Source of the DNA: an uncultured Fibrobacter sp.
GTDB lineage: Bacteria; Fibrobacterota; Fibrobacteria; Fibrobacterales; Fibrobacteraceae
Length of the DNA stretch: 47,881 nucleotides
Assembly (NCBI GenBank): GCA_934700345.1
Contig: CAKUXP010000025.1
Location: 1-47,881, forward strand
Reading direction: 5' to 3'
The position numbers and the translations under genes are program-made. This document shows, in pieces, positions 8,550-16,990 of this stretch. The notes beneath the pieces are model-generated. The model was not told the DNA's origin. It was given only the letters and a program-made list of their open reading frames with translations, and did not search any database. The first letter of the stretch is position 1, and every line of letters begins with the position of its first letter.

Positions 8550-9249
8550 GCGGAATCTCCTTTTGGGCGTTTCGGGGGGCTACAATATAGTTCATCAAAA
8601 TATCGTGCGGCTTTCGTTCCAAGTTTTTTCCGGATACCTGGGCGCTGAACGCGATTCCGCATTTGAGCGTTTCAGGGTGCCGTGCGAGAAAGCGGTCGTA
8701 ATAGCCTTTGCCGTGTCCGTGGCGACCTCCGTCTCGGGAAAATCTTTTGCCGGGAACAAGGGCTAGCGGAATCTCTCCGGAATAGACTGGCTGGGATTTT
8801 CCCGGTTCCCGGACGTGAAAGCGACCTTCGTGCAAATCCTTTTCCAGATCCTGGATTTCCACGAATTCCATTTGTCCGTTTTCACCGGTGAGCGGAAGGA
8901 GCAGGCGCTTTTCTTCGGCGAGCTGCTTGAGGACCGGGCGGATGTCCGGTTCGCTCGGAAGCGGGTAGAAGGCGGCGACTTTTTTTGCCGTCCGGAACGG
9001 ATCGAAAGACCGGATTGCTTGGACAATCCAGCGGTTCTCTTCCGATTTTTCGGCGTCCGAAAAGTCCGCTTTCGGGGCTTTGGAAACCGATTTCATGAGT
9101 TCTTCTTCCAGGTCGAATTTCATCCGGTAAAGTTTTCCCTTGAACCGCTTGAACGAGGCTAGCGCTTTGCCGATGTCTGTCGGGGATACGAGAACGAGTG
9201 CGAGAAAAACGAGCAGGCAGAGTTCTGAAAATCCGATTTCCGCGGTCAT
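8521..9249 (-). CDS. TatB-like membrane domain fused to 5-formyltetrahydrofolate cyclo-ligase
   Basis: A 242-residue fusion. Residues 1-55 look like TatB: a short N-terminal membrane helix with GFSEL (6-10), a proline hinge (VSPTD, 21-25), then a charged amphipathic helix through KRFKGKLYRMKFDLEEELMKS. Residues from about 64 to 242 are a cyclo-ligase that converts 5-formyl-THF to 5,10-methenyl-THF with ATP: AFYPLPSEPD, MEFVEIQDLEKDLHEG, PLALVPGKRFSRDGGRHGHG and GYYDRFLA, then KPHD. ATG 9249 has GGAGG 7 bases upstream and overlaps the tatC stop as ATGA. No in-frame stop separates the parts. It sits where tatB would be expected, so it may supply TatB function with the enzyme tethered to the inner membrane (inference). 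Confidence 0.85.
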   Translation of the reverse strand: MTAEIGFSELCLLVFLALVLVSPTDIGKALASFKRFKGKLYRMKFDLEEELMKSVSKAPKADFSDAEKSEENRWIVQAIRSFDPFRTAKKVAAFYPLPSEPDIRPVLKQLAEEKRLLLPLTGENGQMEFVEIQDLEKDLHEGRFHVREPGKSQPVYSGEIPLALVPGKRFSRDGGRHGHGKGYYDRFLARHPETLKCGIAFSAQVSGKNLERKPHDILMNYIVAPRNAQKEIPHVEKATVSS

Positions 9250-9947
9250 TTTGCCCTCCAGGAGGTGCGGTAGGCGACAAGGCTTATCCCGTAGAGGGCG
9301 AGAATGGGAACGGCAATCCAAAGCAGGGAGAAAATATCCGGCGGCGTGATGACGGCAGAAAAAAGCGCGGTCAGGAAAATGACTAGACGGAAATGCCGGG
9401 AGAGAAAGTCTTGATCGGCTATCCCGGTGCGAGCAAAAAATACCGCGAGGACGGGCATCTGGAAAATCAGGGCGAAAAGAATTTCAAAGCGGAAAAGAAA
9501 AGCAATATAGGATTCCTGGGACCAGAGCTGGAGAGCCGTGCCCGAATATTCGGCGAGAAAGCGGAACAGGAATGGAATTGAAAAAAAGTAGGCGAAAGCC
9601 GCTCCGGTAAGAAACAGGAGGGTCGAAATGGCGACAAATCCCGGGATAGCCTGTCGTTTTTTTTGCGGAATGGCCGGGGCGCAAAAGGCATAGGCATGAT
9701 AGAGGATGACGGGAGCGGAAACGAGTGTTCCGGCAAGGCAGGCGAGAAGCAGATTAGCCGAGATTCCTTCGGTCGGCGAAAGGTTTGTGAGGGTTACCGG
9801 AACTGTGTGCGATAGAGGCTTTGCTGCGAGATGCCATAGGTTCGATGCGAAAAAGAAAGCCGTTCCCGATGCGACGACAAAAAATGCTAGGCAGACGAGG
9901 AGCCTTGCCCGAAGTTCGCGGAGATGCTCGGAAATTTCCAAGTGCAA
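9246..9947 (-). CDS. tatC: Sec-independent protein translocase TatC
   Basis: The 233-residue polytopic receptor of the twin-arginine translocase. The N-terminal EHLRELRARL motif, the periplasmic LTNLSPTEG loop and the conserved SAVITPPDIFS segment before the last helices are diagnostic, and about six membrane segments can be counted. The start is TTG 9947, three bases after the tatA stop, with weak ribosome signals inside the tatA end. The stop overlaps the ATG of the TatB-like fusion (ATGA), giving translational coupling. Confidence 0.95.
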   Translation of the reverse strand: MHLEISEHLRELRARLLVCLAFFVVASGTAFFFASNLWHLAAKPLSHTVPVTLTNLSPTEGISANLLLACLAGTLVSAPVILYHAYAFCAPAIPQKKRQAIPGFVAISTLLFLTGAAFAYFFSIPFLFRFLAEYSGTALQLWSQESYIAFLFRFEILFALIFQMPVLAVFFARTGIADQDFLSRHFRLVIFLTALFSAVITPPDIFSLLWIAVPILALYGISLVAYRTSWRAK

Positions 9948-9950
9948 AGC

Positions 9951-10142
9951 CTATTGCTTTTTGTCCGCGTCTTCTTTGGAGACGTCTTTTTTCTCGTTTG
10001 GCGTTTCTTCGCTGTTCGCTTTGCGGAATTCCCGGAGCGCCTTGCCGATAGAAGCTCCCAGGTCGGGGATGCGGCGAGCTCCGAACAGAAGAAGGACCAG
10101 AAAAATCAGGAGGAGCAGTTCGGAAAATCCGATGTTTCCCAT
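9951..10142 (-). CDS. tatA: Sec-independent protein translocase TatA/E
   Basis: A 63-residue protein that forms the translocation pore. It has one N-terminal membrane helix with GFSEL, the TatA hinge FGARRIPDLG, an amphipathic helix (GKALREFRKA) and a lysine/glutamate-rich tail. The FG pair distinguishes it from the TatB-like fusion downstream. GAGG lies 6 bases before the ATG. Only 7 bases separate it from the RNase D gene. Confidence 0.93.
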   Translation of the reverse strand: MGNIGFSELLLLIFLVLLLFGARRIPDLGASIGKALREFRKANSEETPNEKKDVSKEDADKKQ

Positions 10143-10149
10143 GGGAACC

Positions 10150-11283
10150 TCAATGGTTTAATTTTTTATTCAGGATGTCGTTCCATACGGAGCGTTGCCA
10201 GTTTAAGAGGTGGGCAGCGTCGTAGCGTTCTTCCCAGGTTTCGCCGATCGGAGTAGCGAGCGCAATCAGCTGGGAACGGTTGGCAAGCATCGCTTCGTCG
10301 AAACGGAGTTCCGCAGCGCGTTCATTCCGCCATTCCTTGAGGGAATCGACGAGCTCGCCGCTCGGACTCACGAGGGGAGGATTTCCTCGGTGGTTCATTT
10401 CGGGCCATTCGTCTTCGGGAATCTGCATAGCCTTCTTGAGCATTTCAAAAAAGTTGACCTTGCGGTCACCGATGAAATTGCGCGGCAACTTGGGTAGAAA
10501 ATCTTCGCGGACGTTAGGAAATGAATACGATGCAGACCGGACGATTGCAAGCATCAGTTCGTTCCCGAAAACCTTGTATGGCGGCCTGTCCAGCTTTTCC
10601 GCTTCGTGTTCGCGCCATGTCCACACGGCCTTTAGAATGTTTAACGATTTCGGGGTCAGGCGGGACGAGCCTGCGATTCGCCAACGTTCGGGGACTTCGG
10701 ACTTTTGCTGTTTCGCCTTTTCGATGAGATCTTCGCAGGTCTCAATCAGCCAACCGAACTTTTTTTGCGTCAGAAGCTGCTCGCCTAGGATGGCGCAGAG
10801 TTCGTGCAGGTAGAACGTATCGTGGATGGCGTATTCGCACATGTCCGTCGGGAGCGGGCGCACGGTCCAGTCGGATTTCTGGTTGTCCTTGGGGAGCGTG
10901 ACGTTGAAGTATTTTTGAACCAGGCTTGCATAGCCAAGCGCGCTTTCGCCCAGAAATTTTGCCGCGAGCATCGTGTCGAAAACATGCTTGGGAGAAAACC
11001 GGAAACGGTGCCACAGCATCCGCAAATCGTAATCGGCTCCGTGCAGGATGATGTTGTTCATCGCGCGGGTCTTGAAAATGGGACGGATGTCGAAAGGAGC
11101 CAGCGGATCGACAATGTAATGGTGTTCGCCGATGGTGATCTGCACGAGGCAAAGCCTGACCGAATAGTGGTACATGGAGTCGGCTTCCGTATCGACCGCC
11201 GCGATTTCATAGTGCGACAGATCCTCGATAAGGCTTTCGAGGGACTGCTTGTCGGCTACGAGAATGTAGGGATCGTTGACCAT
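10150..11283 (-). CDS. rnd: Ribonuclease D-like 3'-5' exonuclease with HRDC domain
   Basis: A 377-residue DEDD exonuclease of the RNase D type, expected to trim tRNA and other small RNA 3' ends. Exo I is DTEAD (Asp31, Glu33), Exo II lies around HGADYDLRML, and Exo III is CEYAIHDTFYL with the tyrosine and aspartate of the DEDDy class. An HRDC-like domain follows (about residues 205-290, including AEKLDRPPYKVFGNELML). I chose ATG 11283; a TTG three codons upstream (11292) is possible. Neither has a strong ribosome site. Confidence 0.88.
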   Translation of the reverse strand: MVNDPYILVADKQSLESLIEDLSHYEIAAVDTEADSMYHYSVRLCLVQITIGEHHYIVDPLAPFDIRPIFKTRAMNNIILHGADYDLRMLWHRFRFSPKHVFDTMLAAKFLGESALGYASLVQKYFNVTLPKDNQKSDWTVRPLPTDMCEYAIHDTFYLHELCAILGEQLLTQKKFGWLIETCEDLIEKAKQQKSEVPERWRIAGSSRLTPKSLNILKAVWTWREHEAEKLDRPPYKVFGNELMLAIVRSASYSFPNVREDFLPKLPRNFIGDRKVNFFEMLKKAMQIPEDEWPEMNHRGNPPLVSPSGELVDSLKEWRNERAAELRFDEAMLANRSQLIALATPIGETWEERYDAAHLLNWQRSVWNDILNKKLNH

Positions 11284-11301
11284 CGTTTTCAATTTAAAAA
11301 C

Positions 11302-13152
11302 TTATTGCGGACTATCTGGAGAAGGAACGCAGATTTCAAATGTTTTCCGGTTTCCCGCTTCGTCGCGGATGGAGATAAAAAAGTTTTCGCCTGCTTTTGG
11401 GAGATCGCTTTGGATAAGGACGATTTCGCGCGGTTCGGAATCGTATTCCGCATAGATGAACGGATTTTCGCTTGAATACGCCTTGATTGCGTTGCCGTTT
11501 GCGATTCCCGATTCCTTTTCGATGAGTGGAATGCGGATGACCTGCTGTTCTTTTCCGGCGATAAAGGCCTTATCCATTCGGATTTCGCCTAACTCCGGTG
11601 CGGTCGTGTCGGAGATGAATCCGATGTCGCGAAGTTCGTTTGCGCTTGCGGAACGTTCCGATTTTTTTTCCGACTGCTTGCTGAACAGGAACCAGCGCCG
11701 GCTGGTTTCGCCTAGATAGTAGATAGGCTTTGAGGCGAGATTCTCGTTGAATGAGACTTTCCATGTCCCGAGAAAGTGAAGACCCTTTGGATGAAATTCC
11801 AAGGCGGGAACGCTGTCGTTTTTCATTCGCCGCACGGCAAGCGTCCTTGTCCACGGAACAGGTTCTAGGCCCGTAATCTTTTCGGAAACGGGAAAAATCC
11901 GTTTGTCGATTTTCCACGAAAAGTTCTTGCGCCTTGCGGGAATTTTCTGGATGGCTATCGTATCGCTTCGACCGTCCCTTTCGACGAAAATCGATGTCGC
12001 TGTCGGATGATTCCTAAAAATTTCGCCGAGCGTGAGAGGTTTTGCCGGAAATTCCTCGCAGAGGTTTATGGGGGGTTCCCGTTTTTCAAGGATTAGAAAT
12101 TTTGTCGCTTGCGAATCGGAACGGCAAAGGTCTAATCCGATCCATGTCCGGCTCAAAAACGAAAACAGTTCGGGCGATTGAAATTTTCCGTGCATCGCGG
12201 GTTTCGGACCGTCGCAGTTTTTCTTGAACGTGAAAGTTTTCGTGGAAATTCTCCCGACCATGTCTTCCGTTTCGATCGTCAGCGTGTCGGTCGGGGTTCG
12301 GGAAAATCCTTTGGAAAGGTAATGCCAGTCTCCGGCTGTATCCGCTTCTTCCGCCCAGAGAAGCTCTTCGCGAATCCGGATCATGTCCGCAAACGAAAGA
12401 GTGTCCTTGACGATTTCGTCAATGATACGGCCGTTTTTCCTGAGCGTGACGCGGTGGACGGACATCGGGTTTTCGAGCGGTTCCCGGCTATAGTCGGCGA
12501 TTTTAAAAACGAACCGGAGCGTGTCCGTGAAGTTGTCGATGTCGGGAACTTCGATGCATCCCGCCTTGAGGTCCTCCTCTCCGGAAAGGGCGACCGCTTC
12601 CCCTTGAAAAACCGCCGCTCCGAGAATCAGCGGATCGAGCGTGTCCTTGCAAAGCGTTCCGTTTCGGCAGGGGTTGACGATTTTCTCGCCCAGGCGGATT
12701 TCCAGGTGCAGGTGGGGATTTCCGATGCCGGAGCTCCCTGTAAACGAGACCGTGTCGCCTCGGTGAAATTCGGAAATTTTCGGGTTTTCGATCGAGATAT
12801 CGTTTCTTTCTAGTTTTGCCTGCGTTTCGCGTACAAGCGAATCGAGCCTTTTTGAAAATCCGCTCTGGTGGGCAAAAACCCAAGTCTTGCCGCTCTTTCC
12901 CTTGAAATAGACGACCTTGCCATATCCGTAGGGGGATAGCCTTATCCGGGAGACCTTGCCGTCTTCGGGAGCGATGACCGGAAAGCCTTCCTGCATGTCG
13001 GTCGAGTAGTCGATTCCCGCATGGTATCGCGTTCCTCGGTTCTCCCCGAAAGAAGAAGTGAGGTAGCCGGGTTTTCCGAATGGAATATAAGTGGCGTCTT
13101 CGGCGAGAAGCGTTGCCGAGAGAACGAGGAGCCAGAAAAGGGTGGGTTTCAC
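11302..13152 (-). CDS. Secreted M23-family metallopeptidase (LytM domain)
   Basis: A 616-residue exported protein: signal peptide (about 1-17), then an N-terminal LytM/M23 zinc peptidase with HxxxD (His44, Asp48), a catalytic histidine (His95, FAHQ) and HLH (147-149, within NPHLHLEIR). All metal and catalytic residues are present, so it should cleave peptidoglycan cross-bridges. Placing the peptidase at the N-terminus, followed by about 440 residues of strand-rich, unrecognised sequence, is less common than a C-terminal LytM domain. The GTG start has AGGAA about 7 bases upstream, 9 bases after the CBM9-like gene. Confidence 0.87.
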   Translation of the reverse strand: MKPTLFWLLVLSATLLAEDATYIPFGKPGYLTSSFGENRGTRYHAGIDYSTDMQEGFPVIAPEDGKVSRIRLSPYGYGKVVYFKGKSGKTWVFAHQSGFSKRLDSLVRETQAKLERNDISIENPKISEFHRGDTVSFTGSSGIGNPHLHLEIRLGEKIVNPCRNGTLCKDTLDPLILGAAVFQGEAVALSGEEDLKAGCIEVPDIDNFTDTLRFVFKIADYSREPLENPMSVHRVTLRKNGRIIDEIVKDTLSFADMIRIREELLWAEEADTAGDWHYLSKGFSRTPTDTLTIETEDMVGRISTKTFTFKKNCDGPKPAMHGKFQSPELFSFLSRTWIGLDLCRSDSQATKFLILEKREPPINLCEEFPAKPLTLGEIFRNHPTATSIFVERDGRSDTIAIQKIPARRKNFSWKIDKRIFPVSEKITGLEPVPWTRTLAVRRMKNDSVPALEFHPKGLHFLGTWKVSFNENLASKPIYYLGETSRRWFLFSKQSEKKSERSASANELRDIGFISDTTAPELGEIRMDKAFIAGKEQQVIRIPLIEKESGIANGNAIKAYSSENPFIYAEYDSEPREIVLIQSDLPKAGENFFISIRDEAGNRKTFEICVPSPDSPQ

Positions 13153-13161
13153 GCGGAATTC

Positions 13162-13713
13162 CTAGAGCAGCTTGCGGAAAAATCTCGGCTGGTGAAAATC
13201 GGGCTTTTCGGTTGCGATCGGAAAGCGCGTCAGGTAATGCGGCCGGCTAGTCCTGTCGCCGCACTTGTAGATGTTTCCGAAAATTTCTGTCCCGAAAAGG
13301 CTTCGTGCACCGAGCAGAAATGCCGGAATGGAAACCTTGATTTCCCAGGAAACTTTTTTCCCGTCGAAAATAGGCGCTTCTACCATGCGCAGGATTCTGG
13401 CGTATTGCGTCGGAAGGAATTCTTTCCGGTGAACTCGGTCCCTGCCGCGTGCCGCATAGCAAAAGCCCTGGCTTGTAAACTCGAAATTGATGTATTCGTT
13501 TTCGGAGTCGAGAGCGTTGAGGAAAAGTTCGACGCAGCTGTCTTCCCAGGCGTTTCCCCCGTCCTTGCCGATGTTTGCCGCGAAGCATTCCCGTGGTTCC
13601 GTGACCTGGAAGCGGAGGTGCAAAAAATGATGGTCTTTTTGAAGATGGAAGACGACGGAGGGAAGCATTTTTTCGTCTTCGTCTGTCCAAAGGCGATTCG
13701 GAATTAATCTCAT
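13162..13713 (-). CDS. Carbohydrate-binding family 9-like protein
   Basis: A 183-residue single-domain protein resembling CBM9-like folds found in stand-alone proteins of Bacteroidetes and Fibrobacteres. Diagnostic stretches are AWEDSCVELFL, EYINFEFTSQG, GKKVSWEIKVSIP, FGNIYKCGD and the C-terminal PDFHQPRFF. No signal peptide is visible, so it may act in the cytoplasm, or the start may be misplaced. No ribosome site is clear. It is the first gene of the minus-strand run, divergent from tolQ. Ligand unknown. Confidence 0.78.
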   Translation of the reverse strand: MRLIPNRLWTDEDEKMLPSVVFHLQKDHHFLHLRFQVTEPRECFAANIGKDGGNAWEDSCVELFLNALDSENEYINFEFTSQGFCYAARGRDRVHRKEFLPTQYARILRMVEAPIFDGKKVSWEIKVSIPAFLLGARSLFGTEIFGNIYKCGDRTSRPHYLTRFPIATEKPDFHQPRFFRKLL

Positions 13714-13787
13714 ATTTTTAAATTTAGCAACATTTTTGTCTTGACAAATTTTCTAGATTGGAAAGAGACTTTTTTTTGGGAGGCTCC

Positions 13788-14477
13788 ATGCTCGATCTGC
13801 CAGTCGTCCAGATGCTTCGCGATTCCGATATCGCGACGATGATCATCCTCGGTATCCTAGCGTTTATGTCGCTTTTTTGCTGGGGAATCATTCTTGTCAA
13901 GCTTGTTTTCTTCCGCAAGAACCAGCGGGCAAACGCCCAGTTTTTTCACAAGTTCGAAAAAATGGAACGCTTTGTGGATCTAAAGGAACTCTGCGATTCG
14001 AGCGGGGACAGCGCGCTCAAGAGCCTTACCGAGGAAGTCCTGATCGAAGCGTCCAAGTTCAGCAGCTTTGTGAGCTACGATTCCATCCAGCACCGGGCCT
14101 CCCTTCTAGAGGATACCATCCAACGTTCGATAGAGGGAATCCGTCTGGGTGAAAACCGCCACGTGAACTTTTTGGGCATGTGCGCGAACCTCGCTCCGTT
14201 TTTCGGGCTTCTTGGAACGGTCTGGGGAATCATGGTCGCCTTCTTTGAAATCGGAAAGCACGGATCCGCGGACCTCACCGTCGTCGCCCCGGGCATTGCG
14301 ATGGCTCTGATTACGACTGTCGCCGGACTTCTCGTCGCAATTCCCGCTTCTGCCGCCTACAATATCTTTGTTTCCCGGACCGGTGAAAATGAAATCGCCT
14401 ATTACAATTTCGGAAGCCGGATGCTCAGCCTGTTCAAGCGTGGCGACCTGCTCGCTCTCGAAGAAGTGGCCGGCTAG
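13788..14477 (+). CDS. tolQ: TolQ-type proton channel subunit (MotA/TolQ/ExbB)
   Basis: A 229-residue inner-membrane protein with three membrane segments (about 17-38, 130-152 and 172-194). The conserved region NFLGMCANLAPFFGLLGTVWGIM and the ALITTVAGLLVAIPA helix are characteristic of proton-motive-force-driven TolQ/ExbB. The start is ATG 13788, preceded by GGGAGG; an upstream in-frame TTG at 13758 lacks support. It heads a tolQ-tolR-tonB/tolA-tolB-pal run, which favours TolQ over ExbB. Confidence 0.92.
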   Translation: MLDLPVVQMLRDSDIATMIILGILAFMSLFCWGIILVKLVFFRKNQRANAQFFHKFEKMERFVDLKELCDSSGDSALKSLTEEVLIEASKFSSFVSYDSIQHRASLLEDTIQRSIEGIRLGENRHVNFLGMCANLAPFFGLLGTVWGIMVAFFEIGKHGSADLTVVAPGIAMALITTVAGLLVAIPASAAYNIFVSRTGENEIAYYNFGSRMLSLFKRGDLLALEEVAG

Positions 14478-14485
14478 GAGGAAAC

Positions 14486-14887
14486 GTGAAGCGCAGCCGC
14501 AGCAAGACGATTAACCAGGAAATGAATCTGACGAACATGATCGACGTCGTGTTCTCGATTCTTATCGTGTTCATGATTTCTGCACCCCTGATGAGCCAGG
14601 GAATCAAAGTGGAGCTTCCGAAGGCCGAAGCGCCAACGATGGAACAGGAAAAACTGTTGAAGGTCTCCATCAACAGGCAGAACGAAGTCTATATCGCGGA
14701 CATGAAGGTGAATCCGAAGGATTTCGGAAGCGTTTTCAAGTCGTTGTGGGACGGAAACATGGCGGTGGTTATCAACGCGGATGAATCGGTGGATTATGGA
14801 CGCGTGATGAAGGTTGTTTCGCTCGTGCAGAATGCGGGCGTGACCAAGCTCGGATTTCTGACTCTCCCTGGAGACGACGAAAAGTAG
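14486..14887 (+). CDS. tolR: TolR/ExbD-type biopolymer transport protein
   Basis: A 133-residue protein with one N-terminal membrane helix containing the conserved aspartate (NLTNMIDVVFSILIVFMIS) and a periplasmic domain with the usual VSINRQNEVYI and VVINADESVDYGRVMKV segments. It partners TolQ in harvesting the proton gradient. The GTG start has a strong AGGAGG site. The next gene begins two bases after its stop. Confidence 0.92.
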   Translation: MKRSRSKTINQEMNLTNMIDVVFSILIVFMISAPLMSQGIKVELPKAEAPTMEQEKLLKVSINRQNEVYIADMKVNPKDFGSVFKSLWDGNMAVVINADESVDYGRVMKVVSLVQNAGVTKLGFLTLPGDDEK

Positions 14888-14889
14888 GT

Positions 14890-15648
14890 ATGGCGAATCG
14901 GGAAAAACAGAATCTGTCCCCGTTCTTTCGGAGCGGTTGGAACGGCGTCATCGTGAAGATAGTCGTTGTTTCGCTCGTATTCCATGCGTTGCTTTTCTTG
15001 GGATTTGTCGTCGCGAACAAGATCCGATTCAAGCGGGAACCCGAGCCGGTGAAAGTCTTTGAACTTGTGCAGGTGTCCCAGGTGAAAAAAGCCGCTCCGA
15101 GGCAGGTGCGAAAGTCGTCCCCGCCGAAGCCTCCCGAGGAAAAGAAACTTCCGAAAAAGGAGGAACCTAAACCGAAGCCCGAGGTGAAGAAGGAAATTCC
15201 GCCCGAGCCGAAGGTGGCGAAGGAGGAAAAGCCCGTACCCGAGCCCGAGCCTGAAGCCGTTCCCGAAGAAACAGTCGAAGAGACCATGGACCTTCCCGAC
15301 GACATGGATCTCCCGGAAAGCATCGCCGAGGAATCGGGCCTGAATCCCGTAGGCTACGTAGATATGGATCCGCTGATGCAGGTTTATCTCGAACGTCTCA
15401 AACAGATCATCATGCAGAATTTCAATCCGCCGTCGGGGCTGAACGTCGCTAAATCGACAAAGACCTCGGTACAGTTTACGGTGGATAGGTTCGGAAGCAT
15501 CACGGACATTTCGCTCAAGCGTTCATCGGGGAACAAGACTTGGGACCATCTTTCGATGCGCGCCATCCGGATATCCAAGCTGCCCGAGTTGCCGCCGAAT
15601 TACCGGGCGCCCGCTCTTTCGCTCAATTTCAACTTTACGCCGAACTAG
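14890..15648 (+). CDS. TonB/TolA-like energy-transducing protein
   Basis: A 252-residue protein: a basic cytoplasmic start, one membrane helix (about 19-38), a long Pro/Glu/Lys-rich periplasm-spanning stretch (60-135), and a TonB-like C-terminal domain (165-252: VQFTVDRFGSITDISLKRSSG, then RAIRISKLPELPPNY). The C-terminal fold is TonB-type, but the position between tolR and tolB is that of tolA, so it probably does TolA's job of linking TolQR to TolB-Pal. I therefore leave the symbol empty. Confidence 0.85.
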   Translation: MANREKQNLSPFFRSGWNGVIVKIVVVSLVFHALLFLGFVVANKIRFKREPEPVKVFELVQVSQVKKAAPRQVRKSSPPKPPEEKKLPKKEEPKPKPEVKKEIPPEPKVAKEEKPVPEPEPEAVPEETVEETMDLPDDMDLPESIAEESGLNPVGYVDMDPLMQVYLERLKQIIMQNFNPPSGLNVAKSTKTSVQFTVDRFGSITDISLKRSSGNKTWDHLSMRAIRISKLPELPPNYRAPALSLNFNFTPN

Positions 15649-15686
15649 GTTTTGCCTTGAAATCAAAACTTTGTATTATTGTTATG

Positions 15687-16988
15687 ATGAAATTCCGATT
15701 CCGATCTTTTGTCCTGCTATTTCTTGCCGCTTTTACCGGCTCCTTTGCCGTTATCGATACGATTTCGGTCGATGTGGGAATCGCCGTCGAAAACACGATG
15801 CCTATCGGGCTAGTCCCTTTCAAGCAAACCGAAAAATTTGAAGCGCTTTCGGAGAGGCCCGAGGATGTCGTCAAACGGGATTTTGAACTTTCCGGACGCT
15901 TTTCCGTGGTGGAAAGTCCGACGTTCAAAATGGTAACCTTTGTGCGCGCGGGGGCGAAGTTCTACGTGACGGGAAAACTAGAAGACGTTCCCGGTCCGAA
16001 CGTAAAGCTTTCGTGCTATCTCTATGCGACGCAGACAAAGGACCTCTTGCTCGGAGAATCGTACACGGTCCTCCAGAAGGACATTCGGATGGCATTGCAC
16101 GATTTTGTCGATAAGGTCGTAAAGCAGCTCTGGGGGGAATACGGAATCGCTTCGACGCAAATCGCCTGGGTGTCTAAAATCGACGGAAGAAAGCAGATTG
16201 TCGTTGCGGACTATGACGGCTACAACCGCCGCCAACTGACATACGATACGACGATTAACACGATGCCTGCGTGGACAAAGGATAACGAGGCGATTGTCTA
16301 TGTGAGCTTCCGAAACGGCAAGGCTCAGCTTTTTGAACGCGGGCTGTATTCGGGACGGGAACGCAGGCTCTTTCCGGACAAGTCCCAGACTTTTAGCCCG
16401 GCGGTGAACCCGAAAACGGGGGAACTTCTGTTCGCGTCGATTCACGAAAACCGGACGACGCTCTATCTCGGCGATCCGAAAACCGGCGAAAGCCGAAAGC
16501 TCCTTTTTGGGCGTACTTCCCAGGTGAGTCCTGCATGGAGCCCGTTCGGTTCGGAAATCCTCTACACAAGCGACCGTGGCGGTCAACCGCAGATTTATGT
16601 GATGGGAAAGGATGCCAGCGATGTCCGGCGTGTCACCTTTATGGGAAACTACAACGAACGCGCGTCGTGGTCTCCGACGGGCGATCGTATCGTCTATACT
16701 TCGATGGATAACGGCAAGATGAATATCTACACCTGCTCGATAGACGGCTCGGACATCGTGCAGCTTACGAGCAATGTGGGAAACAACGAACATCCGACAT
16801 GGTCCCCCGACGGAATGCTCATCGCGTTTTCGAGCGACCGCTCCGGTTCCCACCAGATTTACATGATGCGGAAAGACGGTTCCGGTGTGACGCGCATAAC
16901 GAACAGCGGAGACAATACGTCTCCGACATGGTCCTGGTATTCGCCGGAACGGCAAAAGCAAAATTCTCAACAACTGCAAGGATGGTAA
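15687..16988 (+). CDS. tolB: Tol-Pal system beta-propeller protein TolB
   Basis: A periplasmic protein of 433 residues: signal peptide (about 1-21), an N-terminal alpha/beta domain (IGLVPFKQ and GKLEDVPGPNVKL) and a C-terminal propeller with repeated PAWSPFGSEILYTSDRGG-like PD40 units (about residues 200-420). It couples Pal to the inner-membrane complex. Two adjacent ATGs (15684 and 15687) are possible. I prefer 15687, because a TATTAT box 7 bases upstream (15674-15679) suggests a leaderless start. No Shine-Dalgarno sequence is visible. Confidence 0.93.
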   Translation: MKFRFRSFVLLFLAAFTGSFAVIDTISVDVGIAVENTMPIGLVPFKQTEKFEALSERPEDVVKRDFELSGRFSVVESPTFKMVTFVRAGAKFYVTGKLEDVPGPNVKLSCYLYATQTKDLLLGESYTVLQKDIRMALHDFVDKVVKQLWGEYGIASTQIAWVSKIDGRKQIVVADYDGYNRRQLTYDTTINTMPAWTKDNEAIVYVSFRNGKAQLFERGLYSGRERRLFPDKSQTFSPAVNPKTGELLFASIHENRTTLYLGDPKTGESRKLLFGRTSQVSPAWSPFGSEILYTSDRGGQPQIYVMGKDASDVRRVTFMGNYNERASWSPTGDRIVYTSMDNGKMNIYTCSIDGSDIVQLTSNVGNNEHPTWSPDGMLIAFSSDRSGSHQIYMMRKDGSGVTRITNSGDNTSPTWSWYSPERQKQNSQQLQGW

Positions 16989-16990
16989 CC

